This document shows positions 43,407 through 56,762 of a stretch of DNA of 64,000 nucleotides, piece by piece. Each line of letters opens with the position of its first letter. The stretch's first letter is position 1. The notes under the pieces were generated by a model. That model made no database searches. It saw only the letters and a program-made list of their open reading frames with translations, and had not been told where the DNA came from. A program made the position numbers and the translations under genes. This DNA is from Paulinella micropora (taxonomy: Eukaryota; Cercozoa; Imbricatea; Euglyphida; Paulinellidae): contig WBZZ01006679.1 of assembly GCA_019918135.1 (NCBI GenBank), positions 1-64,000 on the forward strand. Direction: 5' to 3'.

Positions 43407-43760
43407 ATGCTAGACGACAATCAGCTAGACAGAGCAGCACTCAGCAAGTCCGCACACAACAAGTCAACACTCAGCAGGTTAGCAGTCAACAGACTAGCAG
43501 TCAGCGGAACAGCAGACAGCAAGACAATAGTCGACAGACAAGCAGCAGCAGTCAACAGACTAGTAGTCAGCAGAACAGCAGACAGCAAAACAACAGTCGA
43601 CAGACAAGCAGCAGCCGTAGTCAACAGACTAGCAGTCAGCAGGACAGCAGTCAACAGGTCAGTAACCAACAAACCAGCACTCAACCGAGAATCAGTCAAC
43701 AGACTAGCAATAGACGACAGAGCAGCAGACAGCAAGCACGTAGACAAAAGCAACAGCAGG
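43407..43760 (+). repeat. Gln/Ser-coding tandem repeats in copia B gag
   Basis: Imperfect repeats of CAGACTAGCAGTCAGC type encode QTSSQQ-NSRQQ-like units. The repeat is long for a Gag protein and likely gives a disordered segment. Confidence 0.85.
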
Positions 43761-44097
43761 CAGAGATGGAGAGAAAGAGTGAAAGAGCACAGTCGCCAAC
43801 CACTACCCTCTCATCTAAGAAACAACAGAAAAAGAGGATGGAGAGCAAGGGTGAAAGAGCACAGGCACACCCACTTCCCTCTCATCCACAGTCACACATT
43901 CACAGAAGATGGAGAGAAAGAGTGAAAGAGCACAGTCGCCACCCTCTACCCTCTCATCCACAGATACACAGTCACAGACTGAACATATGGGAAGATGTGA
44001 GCCACCACCACACCCTATCTACGCAAATCTCAAGCCTGGTTACTCTCTCACACCCAAACAGAGAACACTGGTTTATGAGCAGCTAGATAAGAACGGG

Positions 44098-44225
44098 CAC
44101 CCTAGGTGTCAAGATAGGAACACAAAAGGAGAACAGTGTGGGATTTCTCGCAACCCCAAATTTTACGGTTCCCCTAATCTCATGGCGAAACGGTTCGCAT
44201 ATGGTTCATTGTGTGGCTATCATGC
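44098..44225 (+). other. C-x-C...C-x2-H motif like DUF5763 in copia B
   Basis: PRCQDRNTKGEQC, then about 25 residues, then SLCGYH. This resembles the small zinc-binding pattern C-x(6-9)-G-x2-C...C-x2-H seen in DUF5763-type proteins. The match is by eye and the middle loop is longer than usual. Confidence 0.4.
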
Positions 44226-45289
44226 AGAACAAGACCCCTTATTTCCCTTCATAGACCTAGACCGGCAGCAGAAAGACCTAGTAAGAATAGCAAGTTCCCA
44301 GACGAAGCAGGACTGATAGCTGTAGCCGAACAGTACCTAGAATTGTACGGCAACATTCAGGGTTACAATCAGCTGAACCAAGAGTGCCCCGCAGTGAAGG
44401 CGCACGAGTTTCAGGTACAGCCGTCACGCAAACTCAACCAGTAGACAACCCCCACCCACTGCATCCAACACCTGAAAGGCCAATACCAGAAAGTCCAATA
44501 CCTGAAGCACCCACACCCAAAACTGTCACGTATGTTGAGGAACACTTTGAAAACACAACACCAGAACAGGCAACCCCTCGCACCCCAGAAGGTAGATACC
44601 TTACTAGTCACGCATTCAGGCAGGCAGGTCTAGTAGTGGTAAATGATCAGGCTAGGCCTAATCCAAATGTGTCGCCCATAAACTTCTACACCCTCGCACA
44701 CTTAGCAGAAGTCATGACGCAAGGTTGTCAATGGACCTCAGACAGACAGGTAGTGTGGACAGCAGACGACCAGCCAGACGATTTCCTCACAGACGTAATG
44801 AAAGCGATAGAGGCAATTTACGTACTGCACAAAGTGAGAAGAACTAGCCCCTACAGCGTCGAAAAAGACCCCATTGTCACTCATTCCACTGCACAAGAAA
44901 GAGTAGGATTGCCACAAGCACCCCCTCCTTCCAACACAACTACTGAACGAAAACTATTCCCTTCTACACGCAGCAAAGAAGATGAAGAGATAGATGAAGT
45001 AGAGAACGAAGAAAAGTCAGAGGAAGAAGAAGATGATGAGATGTATGAGTTCAATAGCGACGACGAACGAAACTCAGACGAAATTCGACTTAGGGACGCA
45101 CTCGCAGCTTATTCGTCAGAAGAGATAGAAGAAGAGGAAGAACAAGAGGAAAAAGAATAACAGGACGAAGAAGAAAACGAAGAGGATGACACAGCAACAG
45201 TGACTCACAAGACAGAGAAAGACGTGAGTACAGTAGCACGAGACAGGGCGATGGTATTGATCAACGCGAAAGACAGACCAAACCCGACA

Positions 45290-46610
45290 CACACATACCA
45301 GGATAGTGGAGCCTCACAATACATCTGTCGAGATTCTCATTTAATGACGAGCATGACGAAAGTAAGACCCGTGAACTTCAAAACTGGAAATGGTGAGAGA
45401 AAGATAGAGAAGGCAGGTATGATGCACTAGCTAGAGTAGATGGTAATGCAAAACCCCATGTTATAGCAAAGGCAGCGTACTATGACCCCTCTATGCCTAT
45501 CAACATTGCACCCACTGGACCCATGGATCATTTTCACCACAGAGCTGCGGTACACCAAAATGGTCAGATGTTTATCCTTAAGAAACCTATAAAGGTAGAC
45601 CCCAGGGATATACTAGTCAGGGGGACATTGACAGAATCTCTATTGTATCGATGAGACACGAAGAAGGACAAACCGCTTCGCATCAATCAGCGGTATGTTC
45701 CCTCAGGAGCACCCAAGAGCGAATCCATGTTGGGTTAATTGGGGAGGGAAGCCCCATAACAGTCAAAGATAGCGATAGATTCAAGCTAAGCAAGAATAGA
45801 GATAGTGATAGGACCAACAACGCAATCTTGTTTGTTAAGTACCCCGCTAGCACTGACAAACGGAAGCCAATAGAAATAGATATCCTTCATGCTAGTATAG
45901 GACATTTCGGTTTCGGAAAAGCCACTGCTTTCGCAGATGCGGCTGGTTATAGAATAGTTGGACCTAGAGGAACTCTGGAGAGCGCAAGAAAGAGTGTGCC
46001 ACGTGCGAACCATGCATGATCGGCAAAGCTAAGGTTCTTCCTAGATTTGCGGTTAATCATATTCGCAGAGCCAATAGGTCAGGAGAGATATTACACCTAG
46101 ATACGCAAGGACCCTGGCGTGTAATGTCAAGGACAGGCAAAAGATATAAATTTTCCGTGACTGATGATTATTCCAGTTACACGTTAGATTTCTATCTTGC
46201 CCATAAGAATGAGTTTGTTACTTGTTTCAAGAAGGCCATCAGCTTCTTTGAAACACAAACAAGTAATAAAGTCAAGGAAATACGCTGTGATCAGGAGTTC
46301 ACTGCCCCCGGAGAGGTACGCAGGGAATACCCAGGCATAGTGTGGCAAGACGCAGCTACAGGAGATAAAGATGGCAATCCGGTAGCGGAAAGAATGAACC
46401 AAACGACAGGAGGACCCGCACGCGCTATGCGCATTCATGCTGGATTCCCACCCAACTTTTGGGACGAAATGGAACATACAGCATCCACTCTTTGGAACAT
46501 CCTCCCGGCAACCACTGGTTCCCGTAAGGGTATGTCCCCATACGAACAGCTTTTCGGAAGAAAGCCCCCAATGCATCAGTTAAAACCTAATGTATCGGTA
46601 GTAGAGGAGT
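45290..46610 (+). mobile_element. Copia B protease and integrase
   Basis: Protease site YQDSGASQYICRD (about 45,300), then integrase: zinc-binding H (HASIGHFGFGK), core with LHLDTQGPWRVMSR, KEIRCDQEF and NPVAERMNQT, and a GMSPYEQLFGRKPP tail. Several breaks. Confidence 0.75.
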
Positions 46611-47439
46611 AATGCACATAGGTAAGACAGACGGCAAGGGAGCTATGCCCGGCAAAGTAGTTACGTTAGTAGGATACGACATACATAGAGAATTGTATCG
46701 TGTATGGGATGGCAGGCGAGTGATAGCAGGCGTTCGTAATGCTAGATTTAACCCGCGCAAAATAGGACCACTGTCAGGCGTGACCGCCCAGATAGATTGG
46801 AGTGACGAATCTGAGGGGGAGAGTGAGAAAGACACAATCACCACAGAACAACCTTCACCAATCCAAGCCATTCTAGACCATGAAGATGACGATCAACAAC
46901 CACACTTCAAAGAAACGACACACGAGCATACGATAATCCAACCACTTGACAGAGCGATGAGACCAGATTCGCCAACTCACGAGCAAGGATTACAGGAAAA
47001 GCGGAAATCAGACCAGCAAGACGAGATCAGTATTGAACAAAGCTTAGCTGACGATCAGGACACAAACCTTAGTACAGGACCGATGCCCTCATCTGATTTC
47101 ACTGCCCCAGAAGAGCCTCATACCGATCCAAACCGGTACATTGAGAAGAAGCCCCCGCCAAAGGGACTAACTTGGGAGCAAAGCAATAGTGTTAGCTCAG
47201 CCAATATAGTCACAGGCAAGAGAGAGAGAAAGCAAACTGACTTAAGTTCTACATCCACGCATCATGTTACGCTCATGAATGATGTATAGAATGATATGGA
47301 TGATTGCATCTCTCATGATGAAGCAAGCGAGTGGTTATTTTATATTCATCTACCCACAGACTTAGTTGAAGAAGGAATGACACTGAAAGACTTGCAAAAA
47401 GGAATCGATAATAAACTGAAAGCGTTAAGGAGTTCAAAA

Positions 47440-48015
47440 CCTATGAATGGGTGACGGCAGATGAAGTTAGGAAGGCAGGAGTCAAACCCGTAGGTTTACT
47501 TTGGGTTCATAAAGTTAAGACTGACGAAGCGGGCGTAAAATTCGTTAAGTCACGACTCTCTTTACGGGGAGATCAACTTGAGCCAGGCATCAGTTATAAC
47601 CACGAACAGCTTTACGTTCCATGTGCCGACCATAAATCAGTCTTACTGTTATTCAAATTATCAGTAAGCTTAGGCAACAAAATATATGCCGTAGACTTCA
47701 AGAACGCATACCTCAATGCGCTCATGAAAGACCTGGTGTATGCTCGCGCCCCACCTGGTGTAACCGAGAAAGGACGCGAAGGGATGTTTCTTAAGATCAC
47801 TAAAGCTTTATACGGAGCCCCACAGGCAGGCAAAAGTTGGTACGATCTATTCGCAGAACTTTTACGAGAGCTTGGTTTTGAGCCTCTTAAGGCAGATCCT
47901 TGCATGTTTATTCAAAAGGGAGTACACGTTAGCAAAGCCATAATAGGTGTCTTTCACGTAGACGACCTTATATTCATTGCCCCCAGCGAGAAAGTTTATA
48001 GCTACTTTTGCGATA
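47440..48015 (+). mobile_element. Copia B reverse transcriptase (N part)
   Basis: Copia RT motifs: YAVDFKNAYLNALMK, ITKALYGAPQAGKSWYDL and GVFHVDDLIF. The element is interrupted near 48,015 by copia C and resumes at about 54,361. Confidence 0.8.
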
Positions 48016-48894
48016 GTTTATAGCTACTTATATTCAGTGCCTACGTTCAATGGACGCGCATGCGGGACGCATTTCGAGCGATCCCACAAGGATTCCCTGT
48101 CCCACCTGCCCATTGGCCGCGACCTTGGTGCCCCCTTGGAACACCCCTCAACTATTTCCTTCCAAGAACGGATCCGTGGATGTTACCATCGCTGCTAGTT
48201 CAAGACGCGCCCGGCTCAACAGGTATTGAGCACATCGTACTGCGGACAAGATGCCCGAGACGAGCACGACGTGAACCAGGTAGTTCACCGCAACAACCGC
48301 CGGAAACAGCTACACAATCCCCGCGCGTGCCAACACAGAGCTTTATGAGCTCACCTGCACCGGAAGACAGGACGACATCAGAGCAAGACCGTCAAGAAGA
48401 GCAACCTACCTCAACGCCCATCGGAGAACATCGACAGCGACAGTTGAGTTCAACCAGCGCAGAGGACACCTCGATGAGCGAAACACCGCCTACCCCGTCA
48501 ATGGCATACAATGAGGAATCGCCCATTTCAAGTTTCACGGTACCTATCCCACCGAACCTGCAGACCAAGTGCTTTACCCCGTTGGCCCCGACGACGACTT
48601 CAGCGAATGCATCTACGGACAACAAGGACGCAATAAGTCGCATACAAGCAATCGAAGCATTACCCTACGGCCAACCAGTGCAATACAGACGTGTACCTGG
48701 AGTTTCACAGCCAACAGAAAGACGATACACCTTCGCTTGGACAGATGCACATCATTGCTTTCGTCACCCTACCACCGATGAGCTGGCCTACTGGAGCATC
48801 GTGAAGGACTTCCGACTACTCCCGGAGAACTGGGCACTAACCAAACCAGACTGCGTCGACTGCAAGACTATACGCGAAACCAGACGCGGCAGCA

Positions 48895-49028
48895 TTAGAT
48901 GGGATTGCACCTACTGCGGCAACCAACCAAGAAGGAAAACTGAAGCGTTGCAGCGGATGTCAACTCGTCTACTACTGCAACACCGATCATCAAAGGACCG
49001 ATTGGCCGGCACACAAAGAGTTCTGCAA
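48895..49028 (+). other. MYND-like zinc finger remnant in copia C
   Basis: The Cys pairs and the His-x3-Cys end of a MYND finger are visible (DCTYCGN at the start, AH-K-EFCN at the end), in the same place relative to gag as in copia A. The region is a fossil and not fully intact. Confidence 0.6.
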
Positions 49029-50049
49029 CATGGCCAAGCGGCATCCACTCATCAACCGACTTCGAGAAAGGGGAACGAGATACGATCTACTCGGCATACC
49101 AACGGACCAGCCCGAGCTAGGCGACCTCGCATTTCAACATCTGTTACGTTACCGTGAAGGTGGACCACACGCACCACTGGTCATAGACACACCCACAATG
49201 GTAGATATGGCGATGAGCCTAGATGAATTTACGACGAGGGGGAGACGTGTGGACCCCAGGACGGCCACAATGGCACAATCACACGCCCACCTTAACTTCA
49301 CGGAAAACGAAGAAGACTACGAGGTGACCTCTTCGACACCGAATGCAAACTTAGCTGCGCTCGCCGCTACCACGCCGGACATACCCAACTTCGACGAAGC
49401 GTATACAATCAACGAGACGGACCCACCATGGACTATGCTCCCACCATCTCCAAGTGGAACAGATGAGACCGGACAAGAACAGCACGAACCCTACGGTGTA
49501 GGTGCAGCAGGCAAAAGATGGAGACAACAACTGGAGAAGCAACTGAAACGCATACTCAACATACCCGACGCGGCGTCCGATGTGAAGCGTTCACCGCCTC
49601 CAGCACTATACACACCTGAAATAGTTCCACTGTTCAACGACAACGCGAGACCACCGCTCAACTATTACCCACCTGCCGGACGTGTGGAAGCTGAAGAACT
49701 ACGCGAACGCCTACGAGGTCATGACTACTCACACACATTCGAATTCGTGTTAATGGCAGACGTATTTGACGAATCAGAAGCAATAAGGGACCCGAAAGAA
49801 GATACCACAGACGTTGCAACCATCCCTGACGAAGATGCAACTGACGACATCGACGACCCGGAGCTCGACGACCCTGAACATGAGAACTATCTCTACCCAC
49901 CCGCCCTGGACTTCGCCAACGTACGCGAGTGGCAATACTACGTCAACAGGCGTCCAGAGCTGGAATATTTGGAGTTCAAGAACATGGACGAATACAACAG
50001 ATGGATGCAGGAGACAATGGACTTAGAACGGGCAGAGCTCAAGCGCCCT

Positions 50050-51330
50050 ATGGTCAACTATGTGCTAATGGCCGACGGCAATCCCCCTGACGTGGTCGAC
50101 AGCGCATGCAACCGATGGCTATTCCATGAGAAGGCGCCTATCGACCCCAAGTCTATCCGCGAAGAGAAACCGGCTTTCCTCAATAACATATCTGGTAAGC
50201 CGCTTCCGGTGAGGACGCGGGCTACTGCCACTCCGACGTAGCTCAATGGTTATGGTCAATCGGTTAAACAGTCATTTTCCAACTCACTCATATCACCGTC
50301 ATTACCATTCAACCTTGTTCCCACCCCACGCCTTGACCATGACATGCACAAAACAATCATCCATCAAAATGGTCAAGTATTCATCTATGACAAGCCCATA
50401 ACACTTGACAAGAAGAACATACTAGCAAGGGGGAGGCTCAATTCACACTTGCTATACGAGTTAGATAAGCCAGGAATGACACCACTTGACCCTCATCAAA
50501 GATATATACCATACAGGTACAAGCAGAGAGAACAACTGTCACTGGCTGCAACCATCGACAACCTACCAGACCTTGCATTATGGTCAGTCAATCCTCTCCC
50601 ATCACATGCACCGTACGATCCAATGATCCTACACAGAGCTCTGATGCATGCAAACCCACTCATAATGAACGAGTTTGCAAAGAGCGTAGGCAGACGCATC
50701 GCTGGCAAAGATTGGATGCGTCTGGTACGTGCATGTCATGGATGCAATAGGGGCAAACCTAACAAACCCCCTATGTACAGAGGTAACTATCTAGACCTAG
50801 AATATAAGCAAGGTGAAGCACTCAACATAGATTTCAGCGGCCCATTCCCCGTAATGTCAAGATACGGTAACTACTACAGAGGGGGAGTGATATGTTCTCG
50901 CTCTAAGTTTGCTTGTGACCTCTACACACCTACCCGCGAAGTTAAGCTTTACATGGCCACATTTAACACGCATATTTGCTTTCTTTGAACGACAGTCAGG
51001 CAACAAACTAAAGCAGATAAGAGCAGATGGCGAGATTGTCTCTAAAGTACTAAAAGACTATACAGACAAACACGGCATCATCATCAAAACCACCACACGT
51101 AACGAGCCTAAGATGAATTCCTTTGCTGAAAGAATGAATAGGACAGACGACACACGCGCACTAGCAGCACAGTTAGATGCAGGCCTGCCTAACACATTTT
51201 GGGAGGACACACATAAAGCGACACTAGCCATACGAATGGTCACGCCCCTTTGCAGAGGTAAGGACAAAGGCAAATCCCCTTGGGATTGCTTATGGGCCGA
51301 AAACCTGTGCAATCGTTCGTGCAACCTTTC
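50050..51330 (+). mobile_element. Copia C protease-like and integrase segments
   Basis: VVDSACNRWLFHEKAP stands in the protease site position. Integrase follows, with ILHRALMHANP and CHGCNRGKPNK (zinc finger), LNIDFSGPFPVMSRYG (core) and NSFAERMNRTDD. Few breaks. Confidence 0.7.
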
Positions 51331-52249
51331 GGATGCCTCGCCTGGGTGAAAATGGAAACAACGAAAGCACAGCCCGTCGCCGTGCCAGGTACTCTCATTG
51401 GCTACAACATATTTCGTCGAGTCTATAAAATCCTCATTCACGACACCAAACAGACAGCCACAGTAGAAAAACGTAATGTTCGTTTCGATACAATGATTCG
51501 TGGCTACACATGCAAAATACCTGCACGACCTTGGCAACCACTACTAGTGTCGCACAACATAACATCCTCCACCTCGCCTCCTACCACTAGCATACCATCT
51601 ACCCAGTCAGTCCAGTGGAAAAACGAGGACCAACTGCCACAATTTCAGGACTCCAACACACCCAGTGGCTGGTGGCCAACAAACCAACTGCCACATTCCT
51701 CACAAAACACACTCGACACACTGGACGATGACACGACAACCCCACACACCACCAAGGCCACTTCAAGTCTTTACGTGCAACCAAGCCCATATTTTGGCTC
51801 ACTCCATCCCCCACCAAATGCATTTGCTCCCACTCCAGCAACAACGGTTGCACAAGAGAAAAAGACGAACACAGCACCTCGGCAAACAACACAACACAAC
51901 AGAGCAACATCAAACCCAGCCCAACACTCCTCATCTGCACCACAATTCCCTCTACCAGATAGATGGAGTAGTAACAAGGGCATACCACAAACATGGGATG
52001 GTGCTGCAATAACTTCAACAAACATAGTTGCTGGGCCCAGGCTTAGGAAACAAACACCAGCAAAGCACCCCACTCATACCGCACACATTATTGTTGCTCA
52101 TGAGTTTGAGGAGGAGGAAGAGGAGGCCTTAGGACAGGACAGCTATTGTTTGTTCGCAAGAGTGTTACATATCCCACAGAAAACCATAAAGTCACACCCT
52201 CAGGTACATGCTGCTCAACTAGCCGAGTTACAAGGTTTGTTCGAATGCA

Positions 52250-53724
52250 AAGCACTGCAACGGGTACCTCGAGCCGCAGCAATAACAGCGAATGTACCTC
52301 CTGTCCATACAACATTTGTTGATGCCATAAAGACAGATGAGTCTACAGGTCAGGTGAAATACAAATCGCGACTAGTAGCTTTAGGAAATAGGATGAAAGA
52401 ATACATTCATTACAATCCACATGAATGCTCTTCCCCCACCGCCCAACCAATGTTTCTTTTGCTACTAGTATCTTATGCTGCATTCAATGACCTCATGATC
52501 TCTCACCTCGACTTTTCACAAGCCTATTCCCATGCAGATATGAAGGACATTGCCTTCGCCTTTCCGCCTAAGGGGTACGAAAACAAAAGCGACCCTTCAA
52601 TGATTCTATTGTTGAAGAAAGCACTGTATGGAACCCCCCAGGCAGGGCGAAGGTGGTTTGACCATGTGTCTACTAATGTGAGAAGTATAGGATATAAACA
52701 GTCAACATTAGACCCATGCATTTTCTTCCTACCTTCAGTCACAGGCAGACAGAAACTACCCCCCTATCTACTCCTTCGCACTGATGACTTGCTCGTGTTT
52801 CATAATACCAAAGACGAGCACAATGCCCTGTTCACCAAACTGAAACATTCATTTAGAGTGAAGGACCTAGGACAAGTCAAAACATTTTGTGGCTTGCAGT
52901 TTGTTAGGACTTCAGAGGGCATAGTCATACATCAGCATGAATACATTAAGGGCATGCTTAGAGATTTCAACTTCCAAGAAGCCAAGCCAGTCGCTACCCC
53001 TACAGCGACGACTGACCCTCCCCCAGCCAGCAAAGAAGCTATGCTTCGGCGTTTCTCGCTCCCTCGCTTGCTTGGCGCCCTTCTCTGGCCTGCGACTCAG
53101 ACTCAACCGGCCATCACCTACGCGGTCAACCACGCGGCGGTACTCGCATCAAAGAAGCCTGACGTGGCGTACTCAGCAATAGCTCGCATCCTCAGATTTC
53201 TGCGAACACCTAGAGGGATTTTCTTCCCATTTCGGACCCGCAGCTTCGAGCTTATATCGTATTCCGATGCCAACTTGGGCGCACGTGAGTACACGCGACG
53301 ATCAAGAACCGGCCAACTGCACATGACAACTGGGCCCATCGCATGGAGTTCGAAGCGCCAACCCACAGTCGCACTATCGACTCAGGATGCTGAAACGATC
53401 GCCAACTCAACGACATGCCGAACAGGAATCGCGATATTGCATATGTGCAAGGACGTTGGAATTCCGTTGCCGACGCCATCAACTATCAATAACGACAACC
53501 GGGGGGCGGTCCTGAACGCAACGAACGGCATGGCCACTGATCGCACACGCCACTTAGCACTCAAACACCGAGTACGGGCTGGCGAAGTGATCGTACGACA
53601 CGTTTCGACGAAGGACAATCTGGCGGACATGCTGACGAAGTCACTACCGACGCCACGTTTCTTGGAACTAGTCGCACAGTTTACGGTGTTGCTCAAGGAC
53701 GCTTTACCGCAGTTTGAGGTTTAA
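52250..53724 (+). mobile_element. Copia C RT-RNaseH
   Basis: Copia RT motifs: HLDFSQAYSHADMKD, LLKKALYGTPQAGRRWFD and a DDLLVFHN catalytic block. RNaseH follows with ISYSDANLGAREYTRRS, WSSKRQPTVALSTQDAE and RHVSTKDNLADMLTKSLP. It is a long open frame, so this part looks whole. Confidence 0.85.
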
Positions 53725-53966
53725 TGCCTCTAGCTTTTACAGACACTTAGGATGAATTTATTCAACAGACTTGCTACACCGCTGCAAGGACCTGCATCCT
53801 TTGATGTTTACGAATTTTTTTTTCATTTTTAGTGTTAATGCAACATTAACATGTATCATACTTCATCATCATGAATCGCTAGTTTACATATAGTTTCATA
53901 TGGCCAATCATGTTAGTAACTTAAAGATAATATACATATACATATATGTTATGCCGAGGGGGAGAG

Positions 53967-54355
53967 TAAGCAATAATATTTACTAAATATATTGTTACCT
54001 TTTATGGTCAATTTCACGACATAACATTTATATTTGACCGGATCATATTCATTACCATTTTCATATTTCGTATCATTATTATTATTCGTTACGTTGATAT
54101 TACCGCTATTCACAATTAGTTGCCAGTTAGTATAGATTGGCCCATAGTGAATCATCACTTGAATTTCTGACCACAAGATCAGTATATAAATTTGTGGTAT
54201 TATTTCACTATAAATTTATGGTAAATTAGATTGAGTTTCAGTCATTGGTTTCTAACCATTGATTAAATTCATTATTGTTCCTTCAACCTTTGATCAAAGT
54301 GCCTCAGCGCAAACGATTATTCAAGTATCCGGAGACTAATGTCCACTAGTGTACT
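53967..54355 (+). mobile_element. Copia C 3' LTR-like end
   Basis: AT-rich sequence starting right after the purine tract and ending where copia B coding resumes. With no second copy the LTR call is by position only. Confidence 0.5.
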
Positions 54356-54360
54356 TACTG

Positions 54361-56762
54361 CAATAGCCTCGAGAAGCGATTCCCGATCAAAAGGCTAGGC
54401 GTAGCTAGAGAGTTCAAAGGCATGGAGATCGAACAAAAGGACGGAGAGATAATTGTACAGCAGCGCACATACGCGACGAAGGTACTCAAGTTTTTCGGTT
54501 ACGCTGATTCTAAGCCAAGTGCTACCCCGGGTACAAAAATCGATCCAGCCCCGATGCACAGTTCAGCCAAGCTCAGACAATTTTCAATTCCCCAGATAGT
54601 CGGTAGTCTCCTATTGCTAGCAAAGATGACAAGACCGGACATCGATGAAGCTGTAAACGCCGCGAGCGTTATGCAGACAATCGACGCGGGAGTTGCTTAC
54701 GCGCGATTAGGCAAATGCATCCGCTATTTGAAGAATTTATGGGGTTTGCGGTTCAAATCGGGCACAAGATCCGGGTTGGCTGAACAAATTTCCGTTTATC
54801 CGGATGCCGCGCACAAAGCGTGTCTCAAGACGGGTAAGTCGCGAACCGGCTACGTAATACTCGTCGGCAGCAGCCCAGTAGCTTGGTTGTCGAAGAGACA
54901 AACTAAAGTAGCTCTTTCTTCCAATGACGCCGAAATCATCGCTGCTAACGAAGCGCTTCGCGAGATGATGGCAGTCAAAAGCATTCTCACAGAGATAGAC
55001 TTAGCACAAAATAATCCCGTTGATATGTTCGAAGATAATGCACAAACAATCTTAGCAGCACAGCGAGGTTTAGCGGGACCGCGAACTAAGCATCTTCTCG
55101 TAGAAGAACACTATATGCATGAACTGGAAACTCTCTGAATCGTAAAATTTCGGAAGGTAAGTACAGATGAGCAAATCGGTGATGTTTTAACTAAGCACCT
55201 TCCTAAAGATCAGATGGATTATCTTTTGGATAAATTCACGATTAAAATGGAATAAACATCGGTAATATGGTTAATTTCGAATTTTTCGTGATTAACTAAT
55301 ACGTTAAATTTTTGTAACAGCAATTTACGCAAATTTTTGCATACGCATGTATCGTACTCAGGTGTAAGAAGGCCCGAGCCGACTCTGAGAAGCGCACGAG
55401 CTATGCAACGAGTTCGTTGATTGAGATAGGAGCTTAGGGACAACAGAACATGGAAAGCGAGCTAAAGTCACAGGACTTAGCCGCAGGATAGATTAGGCTC
55501 AGGAGGAGCAACCTATGAGAGAAAACTGCATAGTCAATAGTTATGGCATGTTATTGTTGACTTACTGTTCATTTTTCTTAATCAGGTAGTTCTTTCAGAG
55601 GCGCGAATCGAACATCGATCGGAATTAGGGAAGTATAGGATAGATACATCTCACAAAGGTAGAATTGTTGACATTGCTTCCGATCTGTCGATTTCACGTC
55701 ATTTTATTTACATAAGCACTTCTTATTCGTTACCAACATCGAAATGCTTGATCTATTTCGTCATAAGTCGGATAGATGCATACGTACCTTGATTTTAATG
55801 TAGTAATTTTGTGTATTTATGAAGTTGCATGATTAACGTTGCAAAACGTGAATATGTGATAGACGCATTTAATTTTTATCATCGAAAATGACGTCTCATA
55901 TGAAGTTAGTAATACATTTGATGTATAACATTGCAACATGTTTTATGTTCAAATGCAATATTACATAATAATGGAACTATTTCATTTATGTTGTTTCTAT
56001 TATGTTACCTTCTATCAATCCCACTTCGAGACATCATAGTCGTACTGACGACTCAGATTTTTCTAAGTCACATTTCATATAATGTTACAAATGAGATAGA
56101 ACATATATGATACAAATTCAGAAATCGACGCGCCCGGTTCTAACGAAGGAGTCCGAACAGCCCGACATCAGAACTACGCGATCGAAGCTCGCACCCGACG
56201 AGACTCAACGTCATCTGCGTCGTCTCGACTCCGCATGTTCAGCACACAACGACCGTAATACTATGGACTGAAGAGCGGGCAATAAAGTTATCGCACCGCA
56301 GGCCGGCAGGCTTGTCGGCGATGAAGCGATATCTCTGGTCAACGCGACGTTCAGCTACGACCGACGATCCCGACTCTCCGAACGTCACGAACTTTGCAAA
56401 ATTTTTAATTTTACTAGCGTTATGCTACAATTACGCATGGACCATTAATTGTTACATTACGGGTAACAAATGGATATGGCCAATTGATTGTTACACTACG
56501 GGTAACAAATTGACACGGCCTTAGCCAATTATTTAACCAATACGTACGATTTTGCAACTGCGATGGACCTATCGACCTGCGACGACACGCACCTACGACG
56601 ACTGCAGTTTAAATGTAACATGGTTATTATCACGTAATGAATTGGCAATGTCAGACTGCGCAGTATGAGGGCGATTATTTCTAAATTTGTACAGAACTAT
56701 TAGTACAGTATTTACAATTTACTTATTCGGTTCATTTACGATATTATCTAATTAAGGGGGAG
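54361..56762 (+). mobile_element. Copia B RNaseH part and 3' leader
   Basis: RT end and RNaseH (54,361-55,250; KMTRPDIDEAVNAAS, SKRQTKVALSSNDAE, IGDVLTKHLPKDQ). About 1.5 kb of AT-rich non-coding DNA with no gene follows, then the purine tract next to the 3' LTR. Confidence 0.75.

Larger units (their letters stand above)
42104..45160 (+). mobile_element. Copia B gag region
   Basis: A Gag-like start (LLNLGSVPTLKPNERLYQKW), a Lys/Glu-rich part, a perfect CCHC knuckle CFNCNGTGHLAFEC (43,104-43,145), a Gln/Ser tandem-repeat region (43,407-43,760), a further Cys/His motif (about 44,098-44,225), and an acidic end. Several breaks. Confidence 0.7.
48015..54360 (+). mobile_element. Ty1/copia element C, inserted in copia B
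   Basis: Order: disordered N-terminal region (48,060-48,880), MYND finger, long gag-like region to about 50,050, protease-like segment, integrase (50,560-51,330), RT-RNaseH (52,250-53,720), purine tract GCCGAGGGGGAG (about 53,953) and a 3' LTR-like end (53,967-54,355). No matching 5' LTR is seen at the left edge, so the element looks 5'-truncated or rearranged. Pol is largely open. Only a few breaks. Confidence 0.75.

Noticed and set aside
48015-54360. MYND gene of the host lying between two retroelements
   Set aside because: The MYND region runs on into gag-like, protease-like, integrase and RT sequence on the same strand, so it is best explained as part of copia C.
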